Origin: Avena insularis
Taxonomy: Eukaryota; Streptophyta; Magnoliopsida; Poales; Poaceae
NCBI GenBank assembly: GCA_023614405.1
Contig: CM042694.1
Span: forward strand, 95,029,285-95,093,284
Length of the DNA stretch: 64,000 nt
Direction of reading: 5' to 3'
Numbering within the stretch: the stretch's first letter is position 1; each line of letters starts with the position of its first letter. Made by a program: the position numbers and the translations under genes. The notes below the pieces were generated by a model that did not search any database, was not told where the DNA came from, and saw nothing but the letters and a program-made list of their open reading frames with translations. This document shows, piece after piece, positions 33,535 to 44,932 of this stretch.

Positions 33535-36500
33535 GATACAATGCATGTGTCGATGTATAGTGGCCATGTCTCTAGATGTTCTGTAATAGTTTTTGATAAA
33601 CTTAACTATATAATGCAAATGAACCGGCAATGGATGTACGGTGTCCGTTGCATTGCCGAGTTCATTATGGTCCTGCATAATTTTATCGGTGTGGCTGAGG
33701 CAAACAGTCTGAATGGTTTTATGGGTTTTCCATGTGTTGTCTGTCAGAATAAGAAGGATTACTCTTTCTCAAGAACCCTTCACACCCACCTGCTTCGGTC
33801 CGGTTTCGTGACCACCTATAATTGTTGGACCAAGCACGAAAAATGAGGAGTTGTGATGGAAGACAATGAAGAAGAAGAGGATGATGACAACTATCCTATG
33901 TTCCCGGAATACGGTGATACTACAACAGGGGAAGATGAAGATGAAGAGGCACCAGATGAGCTCATTGATGATCTTCACATGGCCATTGTTGATGCACAGA
34001 GAGAATGCGAAAGTGAAAATGAGAAGTTGAAGTTGAAGCGCATGTTAGAGGACCACAAAAAATTGTTGTACCCAAATTGCAAAGATGGCAACACAAATCT
34101 CGGTACCACACTAGAATTGATGCAATGGAAGGAAGATAATGGTTTATCTGACAAGGGATTTGATAAGTTACTAAAAATAATAGAGAAGAAACTTCCAAAG
34201 GATAATGAATTGCCTGTCAGTATGTATGAAGCAAAGAAGGTTGTCTGCCCTCTAGGATTAGAGGTGCAGAAGCTACATGCATGCATTAATGACTACATCC
34301 TCTCACGCGGTGAGGAGTACGGGAATAAGAATGAATGTCTGGTATGTGGTGCATTGCGGTATAAGATCAGACGAGATGACCCTAATGATGTTGAGGGCGA
34401 GCGCCCTAGGAAGAGGGTTCCTGCCAAGGTTATGTTGTATGCTCCTATAATACCACGGTTGAAACATTTGTTCAGAAACAAAGAGCATGCTAAGTTGTTG
34501 CAATGGCACAAATAAGACTGTAAGAAAGACTCAATGTTGATACACCCCGTTGATGGGTCGTAGTAGATAAAATCGAGAGAGAGTATCCGGGCTTCGCAGA
34601 TGACGCAAGGAACTTAAGGTTTGGTCTAAGTACAGACGGCATGAATCCTTTTGGGGAGCAGAGCTGTAGTCATAGCACCTGGCTTGTAACTCTATGTATC
34701 TATAACCTTCCTCCTTGGTTGTTCATGAAGAGGAAGTTCATTATGATGCCAGTGCTCATCCAAGGCCCGAAGCAAACCAGCAATGACATTGATGTGTACT
34801 TAAGGCCATTAGTTGAAGAAATTTTATAGTTGTGGGGAAAAAGGTGTACGTGTGTGGGATGAGCACAAACAGGAGCCATTTGACCTACGAGCGTTGTTTT
34901 TCGTAACCATCAATGATTGGCCTACTCATAATAACCTTTTAGGACAGACAAACAAGGGATACAATGCATGCATGGACTATTTATATGAGACTGAAGGTAT
35001 ATATTTGGATAAATATAAGAAGGTTGTGTACCTGGAGCATCGTCGATTTCTTCCGACCAGGCATCCCGTAAGAAATAAAGGCAAGCATTTCAAAGGTGAG
35101 GCAGATCACCGGAAGAATCCTGTCCACCGTACTAGTGATGATGTATTTGGTATGGTCAAGGATCTAGAAGTAAACTTTGGAAAAGGTCCTAGCGGTCAAT
35201 CTGTTCTGAATGACGCTACTTGACATGTGCCCATATGGACGAAAAATCTATATTTTGGGAGCTAACTAATTGGGAAGTCCTAGAGGTCCGCTCTTCAATC
35301 AACGTGATGCACGTGACGAAAAATCTTTGTGTGAACCTGCTAAGCTTCCTAGGCGTGGTTGGGAAGACAAAAGATACATCGGAAGCAAGGCAGTACCAAC
35401 AACGTATGAAGAAACCAGACAATATGCATCGAGAGAACGAAATGGATAAAGGACATAATTACTTAAGTCCTGCTAGCTATGCTCTTACCAAACTAGAGAA
35501 GGAAAACTTCTTTGAATGCCTGAGCAGTATCAAGATCCCGTTTGGCTTCTCGTCGAATATAAAAGGAATAATAAATATGGCAGAGAAAAAAATTATAGAA
35601 CCTAAAGTGTCATGACTGCCACGTGATTATGATGCAATTGCGTCCGGTTGCATTGAGGGGGCTTCTACCGGAAAATGTTCGAGTATCCATTGTGAAGCTA
35701 TGTGCATTCCTCAATGTAATTTCTCAAAAGGTAATCAATCCAAAAATACTACCAAGGTTATAGAATGATGTGGTACAATGTCTTGTTAGTTTTGAGTTGG
35801 TGTTCCCACCATCCTTTTTCAATATTATGATGCATCTCCTGGTTCACCTACTCGAAGATATAGTCATTTTGGGTCATGTATTTCCACACAATATGTTCCC
35901 CTTTGAGAGGTTTATGGAAGTCTTAAAGAAATATGTTCATAACTGTGCTAGGGTAGAAGGAAGCATCTCCAAGGGCTATGGAATAGAGGAGGTAATTGAG
36001 TTCTGTGTTGATTTTATTCCTGACCTTAAACCGATTGTTGTTCCTCAATCGCGGCATAAGAGAGACTGAGTGGAAAAGGCATGCTAGGAAAGAAAACAAT
36101 AATAAGTACAGATGGGTATTCTTTCACTCAAACACACTACACAGTTCTACAAAGTTCCACCTTGGTGTCTCTGTATATCAATGAACACAAGAATATTGTA
36201 CGTTCCAATACCCAGGACAGTCTGGCGACTGGACTACACATGCACACATGGCGACTTTCGGTGGTTGGTTGCAAACACATCTCATGAATAACACCACTGT
36301 TGGAGATCAGATGTACTTGTTTTCAAGGACACCATCTTCGACTGTATTGACTTTCCAAGGGTACGATATAAATTGGAATACATTTTACACGATTGCCCAA
36401 GATAAAAAAAGCACCAACCAAAATAGTGGTGTCCGTATTGATGCAACAAACAACAATGGGAAAAAGGACACATATTATGGTTACATAGAGGAGATATGGA

Positions 36501-36912
36501 AACTTGATTATGGACCTTCTTTTAACGCCGCTTTGTTTCGGTGGAAATGGGTCAAGCTGGCAGGAGGTAGGGTTCAGGTAGACAAGCTATATTGAATGAC
36601 AATAGTGGATCTCAATAATCTTGGGTACAGATACGATCCATTCGTCCTAGCCAATGATGTGGCTCAGGTTTTCTATGTGAAGGAAATGTCTACCATACCG
36701 AAAAAAGAAAAAAGAAACAAATGAATGCATCATACGATGAGCTAAAACGCTACATGGTTCTTTTAGGGAAAAGAAACATCGTGGGAGTGGAGGACAAGAC
36801 AGATATGTCAGAAGATTATAATAAGTTTGATAAAATTCTGCCCTTCATAGTGAACACTGACCTAAGCATCCTGTTAAATGATGAAGATACTCCATGGTTA
36901 CGGCTGACGTGA
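33535..36912 (+). pseudogene. tnp2: CACTA TNP2-type transposase, heavily broken
   Basis: In successive frames the TNP2 (Transposase_21) protein can be followed: E-A-N-S-L-N-G-F-M-G-F-P-C-V-V-C-Q near 33700, the 220-codon block 33853-34515, S-T-D-G-M-N-P-F-G with the catalytic Asp near 34630, N-L-P-P-W-L and the V-Y-L-R-P-L-V-E-E block (34650-34830), V-W-D-E-H and V-T-I-N-D-W-P (34850-34925), V-M-H-V-T-K-N-L-C (35305-35335), and the C-terminal part to 36912. At least six frame changes and several stops (for example TAA 34513-34515, TAG-TAG near 34560) separate them, so no product is possible. The hAT-like insertion lies in the upstream leader. Confidence 0.88.
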
Positions 36913-37590
36913 TCATAAGAAAGCGACATACGCAGAGAAGGTTCATGGCCTCCAAGGCATTTTAGAAAACAAGTGACTATATGTATTAAATGAGCCAATT
37001 TTGGCACACAAGTATCATGGCAATCAATGTCCCATTCCTTTTGGTACCACTTGGTTATGAAGAAAATGCATTTTTCATTTTTAGTGCAAAAGCAGTGTTT
37101 TTTTGTGAAGGAAGTACCAAAAATTATTATTTCTAGTTGGGACCACCACCCTGGGTGGGTTCTAGGGGACCTTTGCTGGACACTTGAGCAGCTAGTTGAA
37201 TCTGAAACTCGCCTGAGCATCTGTTTGTGACTGCTCAAGTGTCGGTCAAACCTTCGAAAACTAGGGCAGTTTTGAACAACATCTACATGATAGCAACCTC
37301 ATGATTTTTTGCAAAATGCATTTAAACCTCATGATTTACCATTTAAAAACCATTTTATGCAATTTAGGAATAGTAGAAAACCCCAAAGAAATATTAAATA
37401 ATTGAATTCTCATAAAGAATAAATTATATTTTTATTAGATAGATATTTATTTTATGAACATTTTGATCTGTTATATGTATTATTCTAATTTCTAATTATT
37501 TCACTATGTATTTTGCAAGGTTGATCATAGTTTCAATATGCAATAAGGCGAGAACCACATTTTACACTGAAAAGTTCAAAAAACAATTCC
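36913..37590. other. CACTA intergenic spacer
   Basis: AT-rich, no supported ORF. Confidence 0.4.
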
Positions 37591-37596
37591 AAAAGC

Positions 37597-37765
37597 CTCT
37601 TTAGTCCCGATTGGTAATAAGACCTGGGACTAAAGGTGGGCTTTGCGCACACCCTTTCGGCCACGGAAAAAAATAGCCACACCTTTAGTCCTGGTTGGAG
37701 CCGCCAACCGGGATTAAAGGGCCTATCTTCCTAGTCCGTGGCTCCAACCGGTACTAAAGGCCCTT
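37597..37765. repeat. Internal GGGACTAAAGG block in CACTA element
   Basis: CTTTAGTCCCGATTGG, GGGACTAAAGGTGGG, CTTTAGTCCTGGTTGG and CCGGTACTAAAGGCCC occur in both orientations within 170 bp, like the subterminal regions. Either an internal regulatory repeat or the remains of a nested short CACTA derivative. Confidence 0.6.
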
Positions 37766-38700
37766 GGCTTATAACCGCCACCTGCTCCTCTCCCCCACAT
37801 CCATCTCCATTCGTGAAAACCACAAGTCCAATCATTGGACGCGTCGCCATGACCCGAGTGACACCGGCAGGATGCCTGATTTCGCCGCGACCGCAGTCTT
37901 CCTCGCGCCTTCCCCGTCGCTGGGTCTTCCCAGAGCATCGACCACGCCTGTGGAGCTACCCCGTGACGACGCATGTAACCACCTCTGGCACACCTCTCCC
38001 CCACATTCCCTACTCCCACAGCCCTCCTTTGGTCCCGAGCCCCCCTCTCCAGCCTGCTATATACCACACCATCCTCTTCACCGCTCCCATCTGTCCTGGC
38101 TGCCCTAACCCTACTGCCCCACCTGCTGGCGGTGATGGTAGGGGAACAACGGTGGCTGTAGGATGCGGGAGGGAGATGGCATCCTCTCTCTGGCGCTCCC
38201 AAGCCAGCTTCCTCCCTGCCCTCCTTCCATTAATTTGCTCCTACGCATGTATGATAAAAAGTTTCTATTGCCTAACTTTTGGCTGATTTGATCTGCAGAT
38301 TCTTGGAGATTTGAGTCCAACTGAAGGTATAATCTCTTGTACTTGATTTTCAATATTGTTGAGTTTATAATAAGTAAATTAGCATCATATTAATATAATT
38401 AGGACATTTGTATTCCATTAAGGATTTGAGAACTCTTTATATCTTATATAACATGTTTTACTTACTTCGTAATAGAGTTTGAATAAAGATGATATTATTC
38501 ATACTTGAGTCTTGTTACTTCTTTAAGTAAATAAAAGATCTATTACTATAGGTATAGTAATTTATTTTATTAATGTGATAACGATATTATTTTAAATCAT
38601 TTTAACAGTTTTATTAATTATAATTAATTTTTGAATATATATATATAGAAAGTAAAAAATATTAAAGGTGTTTAATATCAAAGCCACTCCCTTCACATTT
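37766..38700. other. CACTA spacer, C-rich then AT-rich, no supported gene
   Basis: 37790-38220 is C-rich and gives overlapping Pro/Ser frames on both strands with no domain. 38330-38680 is very AT-rich. Confidence 0.45.
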
Positions 38701-38725
38701 GTTGGGGGAGTAATATATTCGGATC

Positions 38726-38845
38726 GGGCGCGGCAACACGCGCCATATAGGGACGATGGACGGGTGCGGCAATGCGCGCCATATAGGGACGATGGACGGG
38801 CGCGGCAACACGCCATATAGGCACGATGGACGGGCGCGGCAACCA
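38726..38845. repeat. Minisatellite, ~3.5 copies of 36 bp
   Basis: GGG(C/T)GCGGCAA(C/T)(A/G)CGCGCC, then ATATAGGGACGATGGAC, starting at 38726, 38762, 38798 and 38832. It sits just upstream of the second CACTA gene. Confidence 0.85.
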
Positions 38846-38989
38846 TTTCGCGCGGAACGGGGCATCATCAACCATTTCACATTGTTTTCTTAACTCCATG
38901 GAGGAAACCATCTCGCGCAGTGTCCTTAATTCATTAGCTCTTTGCTATGTTTATAGCATCGAAATAACTTGCAAGTATTTGCAAAAACT

Positions 38990-41016
38990 ATGGACCGCAA
39001 TGAACAACAAGAAGAGATATTGCAGGATATGATAGCCGATGGAGATATCACCTTACGGTTTCTGAATGACTCCGGTGAGGGAGTGGAGGATCTCGAGCGA
39101 AGAGATGACTCTGGTAATGGAACGGAGGGAGAAGATGACGACTATGGTGTTGGAACCTTAACTAAGTCCGGCGAGGAATATAAATTAAGCTATTGCTAAC
39201 TAGATGCATTAATTGATTTGTATATATATATTAACGATTCTTTCTTATTTTAGCCCTCTAGATCGAAGCAATCTTCTGTAAAGAAACGAGGTCCGGCCAA
39301 AAATTGGGCGATAATTCTAGGTTCAAGATCAAAAAACTTGCTGAAGATGGTGAACCGATTTCTCCAACGAAGAACACAAAATTATTTGTAAGCCAATGCA
39401 GAGTTATTGTTAGGGTCAACATCCCGATCACCATTTCATAATGGAATAAGCCAAAGGCAGATGGAGTTAGTTATGTAGAGGATATATCCAAAGATATACT
39501 TTGGAATACTCTCATAAAAAAATTCACCCTACCGCTAGAGGTGGATCGAGATAACAAAGTTATAGAGCCAAAAGTCAAGGCATGGACTCTTAAGAAGATG
39601 GCCACACAATTCATCAACCATAAGAAAATATTTTATAAGGACTATATCCTAAAAGAAAAGACTCCGAGCGAATGAGAAGCTAAAATATCACTAGGTCGAA
39701 TTTGTGGAGTACAAGACATCGACTGAAGTTGTGATGTTATAAATAAATAAGAAAAATGTTGGGCTAAAGAAATATCACCATGTTATGGGGACAGGTGGTT
39801 ACAAGGGTGTCAGGCCTAAGTGGGAGAAAACTGAGAATGACCTAATTGATAAAGGGATCAATCCAGAGACATCGGAGTGGGTCGAACGGGCAAAGTCTTG
39901 GTTCTACGGACATGGGAGAAAGTTGAACTCGGAAACAAGGAAGTGTATTTTTACAAAAGTACATCTTGCAACACCTTACAAAGCCCTTAAAACTGCAATG
40001 AAGGAGATGTAGGAGGGGAAGTTCCATCCCAATAGAGAGAATGATGAGCTGACATGCACCCTTGGGAATGATGAACACTGAGGACGAACACGAGGCACTT
40101 TAGGCTCCCTTCCGTGGAAGTTTGGGCTTCCCTACGACATGAAGAAATATCTCGATAGATGTGATTAGAGGAGAAAGGAAAGGGAGGCAGACCGGATGCA
40201 GTAGATAGAAGAAATATTAAGGAGGCAGCAGGAGCAAATAAACGTACTTAGCCAGCAAGCTACTAGCCCATCTCAGCGGTAGGACGAAGATCCTGCATTC
40301 GATGCTACCAGCCCACCATCTCGGGGGAAAAGCAGCGTGGCTTCCACGGAGCTCCCGGTGGATGATGATGCACTGACGGTGGCTCCTCGCTACCCCGTGG
40401 ATGATATCAGGGAGAGGGAAAATTGTGAGCTGCATGTGGAAGTTGTGAACATATCCATGAAGGTGCGGTCAGCTTTGCCTTACCTTCTGCACCTAGACCA
40501 ACTTACCATTGCTCTCCGGTTCTAGATGGCTATGCTGTTGTCGGGGTGGATGAAGTTATGAAGGGATTTGAGAACCTAGAGCTTGACTTCCCTACAGGTG
40601 AAGGGATCTGAATGAACTGGGAGAAGCCAGGAAAGGCACAGTTCTATCACGAAAGGAAAACATCGTGCTTCCAAATTGGACGCCAATGCCACTGACTTCT
40701 CAGAGTAGCAATCCAACTCAACCTCCACCGCCTCAGCCATCTCCGGCGTGTCTGCAGACTCCACCGTGTCAGCAGACTCCGCCGCCTTCAACGCCTCGTC
40801 GTGTTAGAAGACTCCGATGTCTCAACCCTGGTTGCAAAAGCGGAAGAGCACCGCCGCTCTGACGGCTAGTACTACAGCTACGAAGAAACCCTCAGCAGGT
40901 ACAAGGAGCAAAGCCAAGGAGACTTCTACCAAGTTACCTTACGACATGAGGGATGAGGAACTCAAAAGGGTCGTGGATAAAAATGTGAAATGCCATCTTG
41001 CACCGAAACAGCCCTA
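38990..41016 (+). pseudogene. CACTA second gene, N-terminal part (plant transposase-like)
   Basis: ATG 38990 opens an acidic exon (M-D-R-N-E-Q-Q-E-E-I, then repeated acidic D-D-S-G/E-G-E-D-D-D). The expected donor after ...S-G-E is GAATAT where GTATAT would fit. After TTTTAG (39254) a basic part follows, then G-T-G-G-Y-K-G-V and W-V-E-R-A-K-S-W-F-Y-G-H-G (39785-39915), a layout seen in plant En/Spm second proteins, a Gln/Glu coiled-coil stretch near 40195-40255, and a Pro/Ser/Thr-rich tail to 41016. Stops at 40202-40204, 40280-40282 and 41015-41017 are TAG where Gln fits. It is continued by the Ulp1-like exons. Confidence 0.65.
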
Positions 41017-42502
41017 GCCAAAGCAGTATATAGCACCGAAAATAGTGAAACACTTTGTGAATATGCTTGAGCGACCAAGGCCAAAACATCCGCCATCAAA
41101 CTATGACCGCTCTATTATCAAGTGACATAACGCGAATGTGCTGCGGTTAAGAAGTAGTAGTGCAAGTAGGAAAACATTCCCCGGCTCGGAGAACATAAAA
41201 ACCAATCGTGCCCCCCGCTCAACGTGTTTCCGATGATGGTCCGGGGGTTGCATAACTACTCGCACAAACGGTTAGAGATCTTGGTATGACTGTTGCTCAA
41301 TACTTAGGCAAGAAAAACTTACCCAGGGCTAAATTAACATATAAATACGAGTACAGGAAGCATGTCGTCACACCTGAGGAGGTCCCGCATCTACAAACAC
41401 AAATGCAAAAATTTCATGAGTGGTACATGCAAGCCTCAAAGAAAGGGAACATCATGCTCATAGCAGAAGTTAGAGAGGATCATTACTTCCGTGGAAACGA
41501 CAAGATACACATTGACTTTATAAAATTATTTAAGTTATTCAATCAAGACTCCCTAGACAAATCTCTCGTCAGTTGCTAGGGTCCGTAAGTGATTTATTTC
41601 TGTAATTAAGTCTCTAGCTCAGCTTGTTCATTGCATATATAAGTATCATCACTATAGTCTTTTGTACGCTATTATGCAGAATGAAGATTCTTGAATGCAA
41701 AAGAGGACAAATCTATGACCTTGGGTTGAGTGACCCAAATACCATTCATGAAATTACGGTAAAAGAATACACCAAGGACACAGAGGATTACTTGCTAAGG
41801 TTTTTAAAGAAACAACAACTCAAAACAGAAATACTATTTCCTTACAACTTCAAGTGAGTCTATCTTGTACACATTCGATTTTATTTACTCGATGTTAAGT
41901 ATACTTCATGAGTTATACGTGCGCAGGTTCCACTTTATTCTCCTAATCATTCAAGCTGACCAAGGAATAGTACTTGTCATGGACTCGAAATGTGAAAACC
42001 CTAAGATATGGGAGGACCTAATTGAAATGCTCCGGAGGTAATTTCAATCATAATCGCACTATATCGGCATCTTTCGTTCATTTCCTGATATCAAGTAATT
42101 AATAACTCTTTTACTCATTTTCTTTGTCGACCAGGGTTTAGAAAGGGTTCATCAAGGCTGTTAGGGGTGAATGGAAACAAAAGCTGTAATTTCAAGATCT
42201 CAGTGTAAGTATTACTATAGCTAGGCCCGCGCATCTCTTTGATTCTTGTTTCAATACTATTATCATACTTGATTATTATTTTGATTGAACTATATTCTCG
42301 TAAAGTGTTTGAGGTAGGAAGACGGGAATAATTTATGTGGATACTATGTTTGCGAGTTCATTCGCCAGACGACCTATGAGCAGGGCAGAATTTCACAACA
42401 ACTTGCAGTATGTAAACAATATTCACAATCTTATTTTATTACCATCAATTGTGTTGAGTTTCATTCATATATATATATATAGGGTTTTTATATAGAGTGG
42501 CG

Positions 42503-42861
42503 CTATTTGACACCTAGGGTGTAGAATAGTTATTCTTCACCCACTCTCTATCTTTCAAACCGTACATGATTTTTACGTCATGTAAATTTTTTCTTACCTC
42601 AGAAGTCAAGAAGAACATAAGAAAATTTAGACATGTCGTAAAAAAATTGTTTACATACCATATAAAAATACAACATAAAATGCATATTTTCTATGTATTT
42701 TACACAATAATAACTCAAAAATTGTATTTTTATGTCGATTTTTTACATTTCTAATAAATATGAATATAATTATTAGCATACAAAACATAACTTTCTGAAT
42801 GTGAGAAGATAAAAATACGTGGGGTGCAAAATAACTATTCTGCACCCTGGGTGCTGAATAG
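42503..42861. mobile_element. MITE with ~32-bp terminal inverted repeats
   Basis: Left CTATTTGACACCTAGGGTG pairs with right CACCCTGGGTGCTGAATAG; the pairing continues through AGAATAGTTATT. The interior is AT-rich. Flanks both carry ATAGGGTTT, a possible 9-bp duplication, but the exact ends are ambiguous by a few bases. It lies in the final intron of the CACTA second gene. Confidence 0.7.
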
Positions 42862-43106
42862 GGTTTATATATATATTTATATATACGACGCAGATTTTCT
42901 ACCTATGGTGGCTACGGCGCACGGGCTGCTCACCGTCCGATCGTGGTGCACATGCTCCCTTTTAGACGGATGATGGTAACGGCCGCGTGGTTAGTTAACA
43001 GAATTGAATGAGCCTGCTCAGCTAGCCGTACACCGTACGCATTCTTCATCTCTTTGTATTTCTCGTAGGCTACTAGTGCATGCAAGAACGATACGAAAAT
43101 GATATT

Positions 43107-43340
43107 CTCAGACGGTCACGGTGCATGCAATAATGGTGTTCCGCGCCCACGCGTGAACTGTAACAACATATAAAATCGATGTTCTCATACGGCCACAGTG
43201 CGCATGTAATAATGGTGTTCCGTGCCCGCGTGTGAACTGTAACAGCATATGAAATTGATGTTCTCAGATGGCCACGGTGCATGCAATAAGCGCCCGCTCG
43301 TGAACTGCAATAGCATATGACGCTCTTGCACGGCGCGCGT
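43107..43340. repeat. Tandem repeat, ~78-bp unit, inside long-TIR element
   Basis: CTCAGACGGTCAC (43107), CTCATACGGCCAC (43184) and CTCAGATGGCCAC (43263), each followed by GTGCATGCAATAA-like and GTGAACTG(T/C)AA words. A truncated fourth unit follows. Confidence 0.8.
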
Positions 43341-43953
43341 GAACTGCAATACCGCTGACCACATGCACCGGCCGGTATTTCTGCTAGGGTCTCACGGAGC
43401 ACGGCTCATGCACACGCATCTCAGCATGCATGGCCGATAAAAATTACATTTAGGTACGGAGCATGGATTGATTGCATGCACAGATATCGCGCGTACACGG
43501 GAGCGAAATTCGTCGGTGCCCTCGGTGTCTGGAGCAGTTGACGGAACCCAGATATGTAGTCGTACTGCACGCAATTAAACAACAAAGATAGAAATTTTAG
43601 ATGTTGTACCAGAAATTTATCTCGATCACTGGCAGAAAATAAGATAAGGAAAGATTCCCGGGCAAAGAACCCGTCGATATCAGGTTGTCCATGGATCCTG
43701 CTCTGTCTATCAAATGGCTAGTGTAGATGAGAGAGTCGTCTTGAGCCGAAGAACGAGCAGTATCATGGATGTATGCATGTGGTCCGTTTATCCAAGTACG
43801 TCCAATACCACTCTTCACACCTATCCGCAGCGGTGCACAAACAACTAAACTATGGTTTACACATGTTTGTTGATAGACAATGGCTTGATACCGTGAAACA
43901 CATATGTGTTTTGCACGGCTATGGATGAAGGATGCATGTCAGGCATAGTTGGG

Positions 43954-44072
43954 CCATGCACCATAAAACATGGGTGTGTTTTGCTGGGTTTTGTGACTCC
44001 AAGGCCGCATGGCCATGCACCGTAAAACATGGTGTGTTTTGCTGGGTTTTGTGACTCCAAGACCGCATGCAT
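43954..44072. repeat. Direct repeat, 59-bp unit, inside long-TIR element
   Basis: CCATGCACC(A/G)TAAAACATG then GTGTGTTTTGCTGGG and TTGTGACTCCAAG occur at 43954 and 44013. Confidence 0.8.
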
Positions 44073-44696
44073 GTGCTCTCGGAAGAAACGGCGGTAGCTA
44101 CTTTGTAAAACGTCATCTAACGCCGTCTGCTCTCTTTATCTAATCCAACGGTACAAAACCCATGAGCTGCAGCCACCATGGGCAGTCCACTATTTCCCTA
44201 TATATACCATCATCCGTCTAAAAGGGAGCATGTGCACCACGATCGGACGGTGAGCAGCCCGTGCGCCGTAGCCACCATAGGCAGAAAATCCGCGTCATAT
44301 CAAAGGATCGTGTACGAGAAATTTAAGAGGAATTGGCGGGATTCTTAGTTAAGGAGGTCATACATCCAACTTGAGAATACCATTGGAAATTTATATTTAG
44401 ACAATAGGGATCGTAAGATAAATTATATTGTATATGCATGAACGTGTATTGTATGTAATATGTTCGACCAAGCACGAAAAAAGAGGTCACTTCGATCTCT
44501 ATATTCATGACGATGTTGTGTAATGGTTCCTTCATTGTTGTATGTAGTAGCGTCGAGTTGTATACATATCATCTCTCGGCACATGACTTACGCTAAACCT
44601 CTCCCTCCTCTACCGATCCTCCTGTCACGGCAGAAATCCACCCCAAAACTCTGTCGCACTGTCATTTGCTGCCGCGGCAGCTGAATCCCCCGAAAC

Positions 44697-44919
44697 TTTG
44701 TCGTGGCAGAGCTCCTTTTGTCCTGGTTCGTGTTACAAACCGGGACTAAAGGTTCTCCATCTACCGCTCTCGACCGCGGCCACGTGGAGTGCATTTACTC
44801 CTAGTTCGCCACACAATCGGGACTAAAGGGGGGCTTTAGTCCTGATTATGCAGTCCTAGTTACGCAACTAGGACTAAAGGCAGTTACGAACCGGGACTGG
44901 TGTGCCTTTTCCACTAGTG
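44697..44919 (+). repeat. CACTA right subterminal region and terminus
   Basis: Repeated CCGGGACTAAAGG, GGGACTAAAGGGG and ACTAGGACTAAAGG words, then the terminus TTTTCCACTAGTG at 44907-44919. Confidence 0.8.
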
Positions 44920-44932
44920 TACAAGCAGGTGA

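Larger units (their letters stand above)
42897..44296. mobile_element. Long-TIR (Mutator-like?) non-autonomous element, 1.4 kb
   Basis: About 95 bp at the left (GACGCAGATTTTCTACC... to ...AGACGGATGATGG) return almost unchanged as reverse complement at 44205-44296. Such long TIRs point to a Mutator-like element, but a clean 9-bp target duplication was not found, so the superfamily is tentative. Inside are two separate tandem-repeat blocks and no transposase. Confidence 0.75.
41286..44372 (+). pseudogene. CACTA second gene, C-terminal Ulp1-like (C48) protease exons
   Basis: Exons can be followed at 41286-41579, 41673-41855, 41927-42040, about 42134-42205 and 42312-42408, each with near-canonical splice edges. 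The protease signature is clear: His in F-H-F-I-L-L-I-I-Q (41930), Asp in V-L-V-M-D-S-K (41975), and Cys in N-N-L-C-G-Y-Y-V-C-E-F-I (42330). A TAG at 42315-42317 lies seven codons before the Cys, about where the conserved Gln of the active site is expected. A last exon near 44313-44372 (E-E-L-A-G-F-L-V-K-E-V-I-H-P, preceded by a TAA) is separated from the Cys exon by two nested elements. Such SUMO-protease-like domains are known in some plant transposons; its role here is unknown. Confidence 0.72.
31843..44919 (+). mobile_element. CACTA (En/Spm) transposon, ~13 kb, left terminus missing
   Basis: The right end is clear: ...GGCACACC-equivalent GTGTGCCTTTTCCACTAGTG ends at 44919, the inverted form of the canonical CACTAGTGG terminus. 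Subterminal GGGACTAAAGG/CCGGGAC words cluster at both sides (31860-31940 and 44710-44905). Between them lie decayed TNP2 transposase and a second multi-exon gene. No CACTA terminus was found at the left, so that end is eroded or was cut. Three other elements are nested inside (32089-33421, 42503-42861, 42897-44296). Confidence 0.82.

Noticed and set aside
37738..38286. 182-codon ORF in the CACTA spacer
   Set aside because: C-rich composition gives overlapping frames on both strands; no family motif, and it begins within subterminal-type repeats.
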